Origin: Butyrivibrio sp.
GTDB lineage: Bacteria; Bacillota_A; Clostridia; Lachnospirales; Lachnospiraceae
Reading direction: 5' to 3'
Length of the DNA stretch: 15,094 nt
Assembly (NCBI GenBank): GCA_024690635.1
Contig: JAILOW010000068.1
Span: 1 to 15,094 of the forward strand
Position 1 is the first letter of the stretch, and each line of letters opens with the position of its first letter. The translations under genes were made by a program, and so were the position numbers. Below, piece by piece: positions 8,094 to 15,094 of the stretch. Under the pieces are notes generated by a model. It saw only the letters and a list, made by a program, of their open reading frames with translations. It was not told the DNA's origin and did no database searches.

Positions 8094-8124
8094 AAAGCAG
8101 GTGCTTCAGACACCTGCTTTTTTT
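8094..8124 (+). terminator. Terminator of the dapA-dapB-hisA operon
   Basis: aaagcaggtg (8094-8103) pairs perfectly with cacctgcttt (8111-8120) across a seven-base loop, followed by more T to 8124. The right arm lies inside the last codons of the convergent response regulator gene, whose stop is at 8106-8108. The structure can also work on the minus strand, though the T run there is poorer. Confidence 0.85.
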
Positions 8125-9329
8125 GCTCTGAATTCCACGGGAGTAAGGCCGTAGCTTTTTTTAAACAGCCTTGTAAAGTAGGAATAATTGTCGTATCCGA
8201 CCTTCAGGGCGATGTCGTGGATCTGATCATCCGTCTCTTCAAGAAGGCGTTTGGCCATAGACAGGCGCTTTTCGATAACATAGTTTTTAAAGCTCATGCC
8301 GGTCTGCCTTTTGAAGATCTTGGTTATGTAATCCGGATCGAAATAGAACATCTCAGAGAGCTGTTCTCTGCTCATTTCCTCTGTAAAATGATTGTCCACA
8401 TACTGCAAAAGAGCTGCTACAGAAGATTCATCCGTAAAGATGATGCTTCCGTCCTTTTCAAGGGGAAGAAGACGGAGAGGTAAAAGACTCTCCAGCTCTT
8501 CTTTTAGCTGCGGGATCTTTCTGACTCCTGAAACCAGAAGGCGTACGGGAGACTCAAATTCTTTTTCCAAAGTGCCGGCTATCTCGCTCATCAGGGTGTT
8601 TATCCTGCCTTCGCCTTTTCCGGAAGCGTCTGCGGGGATCAGTGAGACCACAAGGAAGTCTTCAGCCTGATAGGGCAGCAGAATTCCCCTTTTTGCAAAA
8701 GATATCCCAAGTACTGACTCAAACACAGCTCGAAGTCTGAACATGGCTTCGACAGCATCGGAAAATTCACTTACCTCGCTTTCTGCGGGGTTCTTTTTCT
8801 GAAAGCCCTGAAAAAGGCAGATCAGGTATTCGCTGTCTTTGTTTATAGCAGGATCGACGTCAGAGACGTCCTGAATAAAAGCTTTTTCTGTAATTCGTTT
8901 TTCAAAAAGATAACTGTACCAAAGCCCCGTAAGCCGTGTGGTGTTATCCATGGCTTCGCCTCTTGCTTCTGCAAGCGCCTTTTTAATGATCTGTGTAAGC
9001 TCGCTGTAGTCGATGGGCTTTAGGAAATAGTGAAAGCTCCTAAGCTCCAGAGCTCTTTTTGCGTAGCTGAAATCCGCGTAGTTGGTAAGGAAAATGGCAG
9101 GGAGCCTGTTGCCCTGCTCGCGGATAAACCCAAGAAGATCAAGGCCTGTTCCGTGGGGCATATCGATGTCGCTAAGGAGCAGGTCTATTTTTTCGCTCTG
9201 CATGATCTCTTTTGCGGAGCTTATATTGTTGGCTGTGAAGACACCTGTAATGCCAAGGCTCTCCCAGTCTATTTCTTTTTTTAGGGCCGCTATCACAAAG
9301 CGGTCGTCATCTACAAGTAAAACGTTCAT
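8106..9329 (-). CDS. AraC-family response regulator (YesN-like)
   Basis: A 407-residue two-component response regulator. Residues 1 to about 120 form a receiver domain with acidic Asp7-Asp9, phospho-acceptor Asp54 (LLSDIDMP), the LTNYADF switch region and the FLKPID lysine. A middle region of about 180 residues has no recognised motif. The last 100 residues are a double helix-turn-helix AraC domain, with the signature DIALKVGYDNYSYFTRLFKKSYGLTPVEFR split across it. It follows the sensor kinase after 17 bases, with GAGGA just before the ATG, so the two form an operon. YesN-type regulators usually activate a neighbouring sugar transporter. The obvious target is the divergent permease operon at 11177, whose upstream region has repeated GTGCTA boxes. 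The 3' end overlaps the convergent hisA terminator. Confidence 0.93.
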   Translation of the reverse strand: MNVLLVDDDRFVIAALKKEIDWESLGITGVFTANNISSAKEIMQSEKIDLLLSDIDMPHGTGLDLLGFIREQGNRLPAIFLTNYADFSYAKRALELRSFHYFLKPIDYSELTQIIKKALAEARGEAMDNTTRLTGLWYSYLFEKRITEKAFIQDVSDVDPAINKDSEYLICLFQGFQKKNPAESEVSEFSDAVEAMFRLRAVFESVLGISFAKRGILLPYQAEDFLVVSLIPADASGKGEGRINTLMSEIAGTLEKEFESPVRLLVSGVRKIPQLKEELESLLPLRLLPLEKDGSIIFTDESSVAALLQYVDNHFTEEMSREQLSEMFYFDPDYITKIFKRQTGMSFKNYVIEKRLSMAKRLLEETDDQIHDIALKVGYDNYSYFTRLFKKSYGLTPVEFRAKKAGV

Positions 9330-9346
9330 ATATTCCTCATTTGGCG

Positions 9347-11032
9347 TTATCTGAGCATCGGGATCCGCAGGGTCACCATGGCGCCTCCGTCTGCAGGGTT
9401 TTCAAAATGCAGGGAGTAGCTCTTGTCGTACAAAAGAGAAAGCCTTCTCATACAGTTGGTGATTCCGATGTGTTCGCCGTTTTTCGTAAGTTCTTTTCCC
9501 TCGTTTATCATTTCCAGGATGTCCTGAGGAAATCCCTGACCGTTGTCGCTTATCACAACTTCAAAGCGGGGATCCTCTTTGAGCTCTTTGCAGGAGATAT
9601 TGACCTGCAGAGGACTTTCGCCGGGATCTGCGTGTTTTACGATGTTCTCAACGAAGGTGATAAGGATAAGAGGCGGTATCTTTATCATCAGATGTTTCTC
9701 ATCCACGCTGCAGTCATATGCTATGGCCTGGGAAAGACGCATGTTTTGTATATCCAGATAGTCTTTTACATGGGACAGCTCATCGCTTAAAAGAACGAAG
9801 TCCTTGTCTGCCTGGAAAAGATATCTGAAATATCTGGAAGTAAACTGAAGCATCTTTTTGGCGGCATCTATGTCCCCAAGGCTTACACAGCTGTCGATGG
9901 TGGTGAGACAGTTGAGATAGAAGTGGGGCTTTATCTGCTGCTGCAGAAAATGGATCAGGAATTTGTTCTGGTCAAGCTCTGCCTCGTAAACGTTGATGCG
10001 AAGGCGGGTGATCTCGTGAATGAGGCTTTTGAACTGATCGTTTATCTGGTTGAGCTCCTGAACCTTGCTGTCCGTAAGGTCGATAGCAGTGGCTTCGCTG
10101 TCCGGCAGGGAGTCAAGCCTGGAGAGGTTGTCTGAGAATATCTTTATGGGGAGGATGACCTTTCTGTAGGTTAAAAGGACGTAGCCTCCCATGATAAAGC
10201 TAAGTGTCAGGGCGGTCAGGAAAATAATGAACTGAAATAAAAAGATTTTTCCGTAATTGCCCAGCATATCCGAGTCTATGACAAGAGTGAAGGGGAGGTT
10301 TGACTTTTCTCCCGGGAAAGTAAGCTTGTCGTAGTATCTGGATAGAAGTCCTGCAGGCGCTTTTGCAGTCTCGTAGAAGGCTTCGCCCGACAGGCTCTGA
10401 ACCTGTATGTTGCCATGACTTCCAAGGTTAAGGCTTCCGAGCGGTGTCAGCAGATCTTCTATGGGCACCAGAGATACGAAGGTCCTGTGCATGTAGGTGA
10501 TCCGGTAATAGAGATAGGTCTTTTCATCGATAACACAGGGAACCCAGGTGAAAATGCGTTCCCCGGCACTTTTTCCGTAGACGTCGCTTTTGACCTTGTC
10601 CCTGATGTGTTTGTAGGTTTCATAGGACATGTCAAATTCTGAGGCGTTTATGAAAAGATCTCCCTCGTCCCAATAAAAGAAGTACTTGAACTCACTTCCC
10701 GTGGAATACTGCATGTCACTTACGCGAAGGCGCAGATCGCTTCCGGCCTTGACGTAGTCTCCCATGTGTTTGTCTAGACTGTAGGCATCAAGGATGGGAT
10801 CATGTACCACGGTCCACTGCACGAAGTGCTCAATGGCTGAAAGCTTGTGTTCCAATTCAGTTTGATAGATGTTCACGGCATTTTCCACAGCAAGGCTGTT
10901 CTGTTTTCTGATCTCAATAAAAGAGAAGGCGCTGACGATCATAAAAACCACAAGTACGGGTATCGCGATCCACAAAGTCCCCTTCAAAACCCTTACTACA
11001 GGATATGCCTGTGATCTGCTACGTTTCTCCAT
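9347..11032 (-). CDS. YesM-type sensor histidine kinase
   Basis: A 561-residue membrane sensor kinase. A short basic N-terminus precedes the first membrane segment (about residues 19-41). An extracytoplasmic sensing region of about 220 residues follows, then a second membrane segment (about 263-289) and a HAMP-like stretch (RKVILPIKIFSDNL). The His_kinase block QQQIKPHFYLNCL contains phospho-acceptor His370. The ATPase domain shows FVENIVKHA (N box), DNGQGF (G1) and HIGITN (G2). The layout matches YesM kinases that sense extracellular sugars or binding proteins and phosphorylate a YesN-like partner, here the next gene. The ATG at 11032 is the first usable start after an in-frame stop about 30 bases upstream. 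It has no Shine-Dalgarno site and lies seven bases from a perfect -10, suggesting a leaderless transcript. Confidence 0.93.
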   Translation of the reverse strand: MEKRSRSQAYPVVRVLKGTLWIAIPVLVVFMIVSAFSFIEIRKQNSLAVENAVNIYQTELEHKLSAIEHFVQWTVVHDPILDAYSLDKHMGDYVKAGSDLRLRVSDMQYSTGSEFKYFFYWDEGDLFINASEFDMSYETYKHIRDKVKSDVYGKSAGERIFTWVPCVIDEKTYLYYRITYMHRTFVSLVPIEDLLTPLGSLNLGSHGNIQVQSLSGEAFYETAKAPAGLLSRYYDKLTFPGEKSNLPFTLVIDSDMLGNYGKIFLFQFIIFLTALTLSFIMGGYVLLTYRKVILPIKIFSDNLSRLDSLPDSEATAIDLTDSKVQELNQINDQFKSLIHEITRLRINVYEAELDQNKFLIHFLQQQIKPHFYLNCLTTIDSCVSLGDIDAAKKMLQFTSRYFRYLFQADKDFVLLSDELSHVKDYLDIQNMRLSQAIAYDCSVDEKHLMIKIPPLILITFVENIVKHADPGESPLQVNISCKELKEDPRFEVVISDNGQGFPQDILEMINEGKELTKNGEHIGITNCMRRLSLLYDKSYSLHFENPADGGAMVTLRIPMLR

Positions 11033-11038
11033 GCACCC

Positions 11039-11044
11039 ATTATA
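11039..11044 (-). promoter_or_regulatory. -10 element of the kinase/regulator operon, very close to the start codon
   Basis: A perfect TATAAT (complement of 11039-11044) is separated by only six bases from the ATG at 11032, so the predicted +1 is at or next to the A of the ATG. No good -35 is seen at 16-18 bases (TAGAAT at best). An imperfect inverted repeat, ataggat...atccctat (about 11044-11063), overlaps the spacer and could bind a regulator. Confidence 0.5.
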
Positions 11045-11064
11045 TAGGATAAAAAATCCCTATT

Positions 11065-11121
11065 CTAGCACTTTTGGTTTCCCGGTCGGAAAAGTGCTAG
11101 CGGGAAATCTGAAATGTGCTA
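11065..11121. promoter_or_regulatory. Operator-like GTGCTA/TAGCAC boxes between divergent operons
   Basis: ctagcactttt (11065-11075) and aaaagtgctag (11090-11100) form a perfect 11-bp inverted repeat with a 14-base loop. A third box, aaatgtgcta (11112-11121), is a direct repeat of the second at 22 bases, about two helical turns. AraC-type regulators typically bind direct repeats at such spacing close to the -35. The sites could therefore serve the neighbouring response regulator, which is inference. The inverted pair alone might instead be read as an RNA hairpin. Confidence 0.5.
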
Positions 11122-11142
11122 TTTTTTGATTTTGCCAAAATC

Positions 11143-11148
11143 TATGAT
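11143..11148 (+). promoter_or_regulatory. -10 element of the sugar transporter operon
   Basis: TATGAT (11143-11148, 5 of 6 consensus) would start transcription near 11155, 22 bases before the chosen ATG. No acceptable -35 lies at normal spacing. The third GTGCTA box ends 21 bases upstream, where a -35 would be. The pattern suits an activator-dependent promoter, but the call rests on short motifs. Confidence 0.4.
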
Positions 11149-11176
11149 TTAACACATGAAGAACAAGGAGAGCGTT

Positions 11177-12088
11177 ATGAAAGACAATAAGCTTTTGAAA
11201 AATATCAGAAAACACTATCAGTTGTACCTGCTGCTTTTACCCTCGGCAGTCCTTCTTTTCTGTTTCGCATATCTGCCAATGGTGGGTATACTGATAGCTT
11301 TTCAAAAATATTCGCCGGCACTTGGTATTCTGAAGAGTCCCTTTGTGGGAATGGCAAACTTCATGCAGTACTTCAGATCCTACCAGTTTGGTGTGACTAT
11401 TAAAAACACGCTGGTGCTGAGCCTGTACAGCATCCTGGTAGGATTTCCTCTTCCTATACTGCTGGCGCTTATGTGTAACCAGATGAAGACAAAGATGTTT
11501 AAAAAGGTCTTTCAGGTGATAACTTACCTGCCGCATTTTATTTCAACAATGGTCATGTGCGGACTTATCCTGATCTTTTTATCACCGTCAAGCGGACTGT
11601 TCGCCAACCTGTTCAAACTCTTTGGCGCAACCTTCCCAAACCTGATGTCCAGCACTTCGGGGTTCAAGCATGTGTATGTGTGGAGTGACATCTGGCAGCA
11701 TCTGGGATGGGACAGCATCATCTATCTGGCGGCCCTTGCGGGGATCGATCCCACATACTACGAGGCGGCAACAGTGGACGGAGCCAGCACTCTTCAAAAG
11801 ATCAGATATATCGACATACCCATGATCCTTCCTACGGCTATGGTGCTTCTTATATTAAGGGCAGGCAGCATTTTGGGGATCGGATTTGAAAAGGTGTTCC
11901 TTCTTCAGAATGTGCAGAACATCATGAGCAGCGAGATCATATCCACCTACGTTTACAAGATGGGTATGCAGAGTATGCAGTACAGCCTGTCAACGGCTAT
12001 TGGCCTGTTTAATACGGTGGTGAACGTGATAGTTCTTTTACTGGTAAATGTAATGGCCAAAAAGCTTACAGACAGCAGCCTGTTCTGA
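11177..12088 (+). CDS. Sugar ABC transporter permease, LplB-like (CUT1 family)
   Basis: An inner-membrane permease of 303 residues with about six hydrophobic segments; it opens with a basic stretch and then LYLLLLPSAVLLFCFAYLP. The binding-protein-dependent transport motif (EAA loop, which docks the ATPase) is at residues 196-215: EAATVDGASTLQKIRYIDIP. It resembles LplB/YteP permeases that import oligosaccharides in Firmicutes. The ATG at 11177 is preferred over the one at 11156 because AAGGAG (11165-11170) sits six bases before it, whereas the upstream ATG has no ribosome site. It is first in an operon with a second permease (18-base gap) and a binding lipoprotein. It is probably switched on by the divergent YesM/YesN pair. 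The substrate cannot be told from sequence. Confidence 0.92.
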   Translation: MKDNKLLKNIRKHYQLYLLLLPSAVLLFCFAYLPMVGILIAFQKYSPALGILKSPFVGMANFMQYFRSYQFGVTIKNTLVLSLYSILVGFPLPILLALMCNQMKTKMFKKVFQVITYLPHFISTMVMCGLILIFLSPSSGLFANLFKLFGATFPNLMSSTSGFKHVYVWSDIWQHLGWDSIIYLAALAGIDPTYYEAATVDGASTLQKIRYIDIPMILPTAMVLLILRAGSILGIGFEKVFLLQNVQNIMSSEIISTYVYKMGMQSMQYSLSTAIGLFNTVVNVIVLLLVNVMAKKLTDSSLF

Positions 12089-12106
12089 TCATGGGAGGAT
12101 AAAGAG

Positions 12107-12994
12107 ATGACACGGAAAAAGAGATTTTCTCAGGATACGGTGGTGAACATAATATTCCACCTTATAGCGATCCTGATGATCATTATAGTTATTTACCCCT
12201 TGTGGTTTGTGATAATAGCATCCTTCAGTAGTCCTGCGGATGTGGCAAGCGGCAGGGTGTGGCTCTGGCCACAGACACTTGATGTAAGGGGATACCAAAA
12301 GCTGTTCGAACAAAGACAGATCTGGCACAGCTATTGGAATACCATTTTATATACGCTGGTCGGCACATTGGTTGCTCTCTTTGTGAATATTACAGCCGGC
12401 TATGCTATGTCGAGAAAGGATCTTCCCGGTCGCAGGTGGATAAATGTTTTTTACATTATCCCCATGTTCGTCAGCGGCGGTCTTATTCCCACCTATCTGG
12501 TGGTAAAGCAGTTCGGCCTTCTCGACACTTTCCTCGTAATGGTGGTTCCTTTTGCGGTATCCACTTACAACATCATAGTTGCAAGGACGTTTTTCCAGAA
12601 CTCGCTTCCTGAATCCCTCTGGGAGGCGGCGCAGATAGACGGCTGTAGCACTATGAGGTATTTTGTGCAGTTCGCGGTTCCGCTGTCAAAGGCGGTGATA
12701 GCGGTTGTGGGCCTGTGGACTGCGGTAGGGCTGTGGAATTCATGGTTCAACGCGCTTATATATCTGCAGAATGAGGACCTGATTCCACTGCAGCTCCTGC
12801 TAAGACGTATCCTGATCGCCAACGAGTCGCTCCTTGGAGCAGCTACGGGTACCATGGCTCAGGAGCTCAGACAATTGTCGGATATGATGAAATACGGTTC
12901 CATTGTGGTTTCTACACTGCCCATCATGATGCTTTATCCCTTTTTACAGAAATACTTTAATCAGGGCGTCATGATCGGAGCGGTGAAGGGATAA
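12107..12994 (+). CDS. Sugar ABC transporter permease, LplC-like (CUT1 family)
   Basis: The partner permease, 295 residues with about six membrane segments. It has the typical LplC/YtcP opening (IIVIYPLWFVIIASFSSP), a mid-region GLIPTYLVVKQFGLLDT and the EAA loop from residue 173 (EAAQIDGCSTMRYFVQFAVP). It ends with LQKYFNQGVMIGAVKG, the standard ending of this family. GGGAGG (12093-12098) lies eight bases before the ATG. It would form a heterodimeric channel with the preceding permease. No ATP-binding subunit is encoded nearby, so an MsmX-type shared ATPase is expected elsewhere in the genome. A TATAAT-like string in the gap to the next gene (13001-13006) lacks a -35. Confidence 0.93.
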   Translation: MTRKKRFSQDTVVNIIFHLIAILMIIIVIYPLWFVIIASFSSPADVASGRVWLWPQTLDVRGYQKLFEQRQIWHSYWNTILYTLVGTLVALFVNITAGYAMSRKDLPGRRWINVFYIIPMFVSGGLIPTYLVVKQFGLLDTFLVMVVPFAVSTYNIIVARTFFQNSLPESLWEAAQIDGCSTMRYFVQFAVPLSKAVIAVVGLWTAVGLWNSWFNALIYLQNEDLIPLQLLLRRILIANESLLGAATGTMAQELRQLSDMMKYGSIVVSTLPIMMLYPFLQKYFNQGVMIGAVKG

Positions 12995-13030
12995 ATAGCA
13001 TATAATAAGATTTAGAGAAGGAGAGAAAAA

Positions 13031-14644
13031 ATGCGCAAAAAGTTTAATTTGGTAATTGCAGGGGCATTGGCAGTTACAATGCTTGCAGGCTGCGGACAGG
13101 CGGCAGGCACAGCAACATCTGACACTACGCAGTCAACAGACACAGCGGGAAGCTCAGCTGCAGTCACACAGGCACCTTCAGCAGAGGGCGGAAATTACGA
13201 AGTGGCAACAGTTAGATGGGCTGATTGGGGTGAGTTTTATCACGAAGGATTCCCGGATCAGGCAGCAGCCGAGGCTGGTGTTTCCATTACCTGGGATACT
13301 ATCCTTAATTCCGACTGGGCTGACAAAAAAGCGGTTCTTCTTGCAGGGGGAGATCTTCCCGATGCATTCATGGGATCCATTTGCTTTTCAGAGTCTGATG
13401 TTCTGACAAACACAGGATCTTTTATCGCACTTGATGATTATATTGACGAATATATGCCTAATTTCAAGGCTATTATGGAGAGCGATCCTACCATGAAGGC
13501 TCTTGCAACATCTGCAGACGGCCATATCTACGGCCTTCCTTCCAAGAAGCCCTGCAGACCTACAGTTGCAAACCAGATGTTTATAAACAAGACATGGCTT
13601 GATAATCTTGGACTTGAAGTTCCTACAACCTATGAAGAGTATGAAGCAGCTCTTACAGCATTCAAGGAGCAGGATGCAAACGGTAACGGTGATCCCACCG
13701 ATGAGATTCCTTTTGGACAGGGATATGCTGATTCTGTAATGTTCTTCTGCCTTCCCTTTGGAACAACCATCGGTGCTGATGGCACTTACATGATGGCTAT
13801 CCAGGACGGCAAGCCTGTATATCTTCCTGTAACCGAAGGCTACAAGAAGGGCATTGAATGGATGCACAGCTGCTATGAGAAGGGGCTTATCGATCCCGAG
13901 CTCTTTACAGAGGATACATCCATGCGAGATGCCAAACTTATGAGCGAGACTCCTATCGTTGGTTCAGCTCCCGGATGGACAGCAGATTCAACTTTTGGTG
14001 CCAATGCGGATCAGTATGTGGCTCTTCCTGCACTTAAGGGTCCTGATGGACAGAACTATATCTCATCCGACCCCGAGCACTGGAACTACTCAAGATATGA
14101 GTTTGTTGTAACAGCAGCCTGTGAGAATCCCGGTCCCCTTCTTGCATGGGCAGACAAGTTCTACACAGAAGATGCTTCTATCCAGAACTTCTACGGATCT
14201 TTTGGAGTTGGCGTAGACAAGGATGAAGCAAGCGGAACATATACAGTTCTTGAGCCTCAGGATGGCAACTCAGCTGATACCTTTGCATGGATACAGTCAC
14301 TTCGTGACTTTGGTCCCAAGTATGTGGCTGACGGCTTTAACGACAAGGTTTCCTATGCAGCTGAAAACGGCGATGCTTCCAAGCTTGCTCTTGATAAGGA
14401 ACTTGGCAAGTATGCAAAAGAGGCTTATCCAAATGTTTCTTATACAAATGATCAGCTCAGTACCCTTGCAACACTCTTTACCGATCTTGATGCCTATGTG
14501 ACATCAAATCAGGCTACATGGGTTACAGAAGGCGGCGTAAACGAGCAGTGGGATACCTATGTACAGACACTTGAAACTATGGGGTACAACGACTTTATTG
14601 CTATCCAGCAGGAAGCTTATGATACCTACAATGCAAACAAGTGA
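13031..14644 (+). CDS. Extracellular solute-binding lipoprotein (LipO-like, CUT1)
   Basis: A 537-residue lipoprotein that captures the substrate outside the cell for the two permeases just upstream. Residues 1-21 form a lipoprotein signal (MRKK, a hydrophobic core, then lipobox LAGC with lipidated Cys21). A Thr/Ser/Ala/Gln-rich tether follows to about residue 50. The mature part is a family-1-type binding protein, with GGDLPDAF, LDDYIDEYMPNF, KTWLDNLGLEVPTTYEEY and a DANGNGDPTDEIPF loop common in LipO-type proteins and reminiscent of a calcium-binding loop. AGAAGGAG sits about eight bases before the ATG. It is followed directly by a strong terminator. Leucine codons are mostly CTT, unlike the CTG-rich permeases, as expected for a more highly expressed protein. 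The ligand is unknown; oligosaccharide is likely by family. Confidence 0.93.
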   Translation: MRKKFNLVIAGALAVTMLAGCGQAAGTATSDTTQSTDTAGSSAAVTQAPSAEGGNYEVATVRWADWGEFYHEGFPDQAAAEAGVSITWDTILNSDWADKKAVLLAGGDLPDAFMGSICFSESDVLTNTGSFIALDDYIDEYMPNFKAIMESDPTMKALATSADGHIYGLPSKKPCRPTVANQMFINKTWLDNLGLEVPTTYEEYEAALTAFKEQDANGNGDPTDEIPFGQGYADSVMFFCLPFGTTIGADGTYMMAIQDGKPVYLPVTEGYKKGIEWMHSCYEKGLIDPELFTEDTSMRDAKLMSETPIVGSAPGWTADSTFGANADQYVALPALKGPDGQNYISSDPEHWNYSRYEFVVTAACENPGPLLAWADKFYTEDASIQNFYGSFGVGVDKDEASGTYTVLEPQDGNSADTFAWIQSLRDFGPKYVADGFNDKVSYAAENGDASKLALDKELGKYAKEAYPNVSYTNDQLSTLATLFTDLDAYVTSNQATWVTEGGVNEQWDTYVQTLETMGYNDFIAIQQEAYDTYNANK

Positions 14645-14650
14645 TAGATA

Positions 14651-14690
14651 AAAAAGACAGGGAATGACGATATGTCATCCCTGTCTTTTT
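14651..14690 (+). terminator. Terminator of the transporter operon
   Basis: aaaaagacaggg (14651-14662) pairs perfectly with ccctgtcttttt (14679-14690). The stem continues, after a bulged A, through atgac/gtcat to a five-base loop. The T run belongs to the stem and is ideal for intrinsic termination seven bases after the stop codon. Confidence 0.92.
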
Positions 14691-14699
14691 GTTGCACAA

Positions 14700-14814
14700 G
14701 ACCGGCAAGCGAATGGATGCTTGCATACAAATTCATTTGCCGGTCGTAAGGACATGGAGCACGAAGTGCGAAATGTCTGTGTGCAGAATCGAGTAGGAGT
14801 CAGCCTACTCGATT
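14700..14814. other. Cluster of three consecutive hairpins, function unknown
   Basis: Hairpin A has gaccggcaa (14700-14708) pairing with ttgccggtc (14737-14745). Within it, gcaagc (14705-14710) can instead pair with gcttgc (14719-14724). Hairpin B has gacat (14751-14755) with atgtc (14773-14777), enclosing gcac-gaa-gtgc (14759-14769) and a symmetric purine internal loop. Hairpin C has aatcgagtagg (14787-14797) with cctactcgatt (14804-14814). No open reading frame was found here. It could be a small structured RNA, a dispersed palindromic repeat or a mobile-element remnant, and the strand is not clear. The stretch from the csp terminator to the csp gene (14863-14954) is AT-rich and shows nothing else. 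Confidence 0.55.
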
Positions 14815-14832
14815 TATAACTGATTCGCATAA

Positions 14833-14862
14833 AAGAACCATCTGAGTAATCAGATGGTTCTT
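14833..14862 (-). terminator. Probable terminator of the cold shock gene
   Basis: A perfect 13-bp inverted repeat, aagaaccatctga (14833-14845) with tcagatggttctt (14850-14862), has a four-base loop. Read on the minus strand it is followed by TTATG, giving a TTCTTTTATG tail. On the plus strand the tail is ttctacta, which is poor. It lies about 92 bases after the cold shock stop, leaving a long 3' untranslated region. Confidence 0.75.
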
Positions 14863-14954
14863 CTACTAATCATTGTTACAATATTGCAAATTCAAAAATA
14901 TCTATTTTAGAATAAGGCACTTTGTAGTCTGATTAATTTGCTCTAATTCAAAGA

Positions 14955-15094
14955 TTAAAGCTTGTTTACGTTTACGGCCTGAGGTCCCTTTTCGCCCTGG
15001 ATTACATCATACTCTACAGAAGCGCCCTCTTCGAGAGACTTGAAACCTTCCATGTTGAGTCCTGAATAATGTACGAATACATCATTTCCAGCCT
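14955..15094 (-). CDS. csp: Cold shock protein, CspA family (N-terminus outside window)
   Basis: The last 45 residues of a cold shock domain protein can be read from the window edge to the TAA at 14955-14957. They contain the RNP2-type RNA-binding motif DVFVHYSGL, then [13 protein letters not shown], then [10 protein letters not shown], a standard CspA-family C-terminus. These small OB-fold proteins (about 65-70 residues) bind single-stranded RNA and DNA and act as RNA chaperones. About a third of the gene, including start and promoter, lies beyond the window. It is convergent with the transporter operon. The family is certain; which paralogue it is cannot be told. Confidence 0.93.
   Translation of the reverse strand, partial: AGNDVFVHYSGLNMEGFKSLEEGASVEYDVIQGEKGPQAVNVNKL

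Noticed and set aside
11156..11176. Earlier ATG for the first permease
   Set aside because: The AAGGAG lies downstream of it and fits the ATG at 11177; the predicted transcription start is also almost at 11156.
13001..13006. TATAAT as a dedicated promoter for the binding protein
   Set aside because: No -35-like sequence lies 16-18 bases upstream (12978-12983 is gagcgg), so it may be a chance AT-rich string.

Overview
The window looks like chromosomal DNA from a low-to-mid GC anaerobic Firmicute, most likely a Lachnospiraceae member (Butyrivibrio/Pseudobutyrivibrio-like). The grounds are AAGGAG-type ribosome sites, a lysine riboswitch ahead of dapA, a YesM/YesN two-component pair beside an LplBC-type sugar transporter, and an MBG-repeat surface protein. 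The genus is inferred from gene style; no ribosomal RNA or other phylogenetic marker is present.

Layout. Positions 2-3256 hold the 3' part of a large surface protein built of MBG/YDG-type repeats, with an acidic linker and a hydrophobic C-terminal membrane anchor. A two-way terminator separates it from the convergent typA/bipA gene (minus strand, 3334-5172). The 478-base divergent region that follows carries the bipA promoter, a small palindrome, and a complete lysine (L-box) riboswitch with an intrinsic terminator. These lead into dapA-dapB-hisA (5651-8088). DapA and DapB are the two committed steps toward diaminopimelate and lysine. The third gene is a ProFAR isomerase that resembles the yeast HIS6 (eukaryotic) type rather than ordinary bacterial HisA.

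A terminator hairpin that runs into the end of the next gene closes that operon. The minus-strand pair 8106-11032 encodes an AraC-type response regulator and a YesM-type sensor kinase. They are transcribed away from a CUT1 sugar-transport operon (two permeases and a lipoprotein binding protein, 11177-14644). The ~144-base intergenic region between them has repeated GTGCTA/TAGCAC boxes placed as expected for regulator binding. The kinase promoter lies so close to its ATG that the mRNA may be leaderless. No transport ATPase gene is present, as is usual for this family, which shares an MsmX-like ATPase encoded elsewhere.

The window ends with a run of four hairpins (14700-14862) and the C-terminal part of a cold shock protein on the minus strand. 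Most of the window is ordinary core metabolism and regulation. The points most worth a second look are the eukaryote-type HisA inside a lysine-riboswitch operon, the unexplained hairpin cluster before the cold shock gene, and the architecture of the divergent kinase/transporter control region. I saw no strong evidence for an entirely new system.
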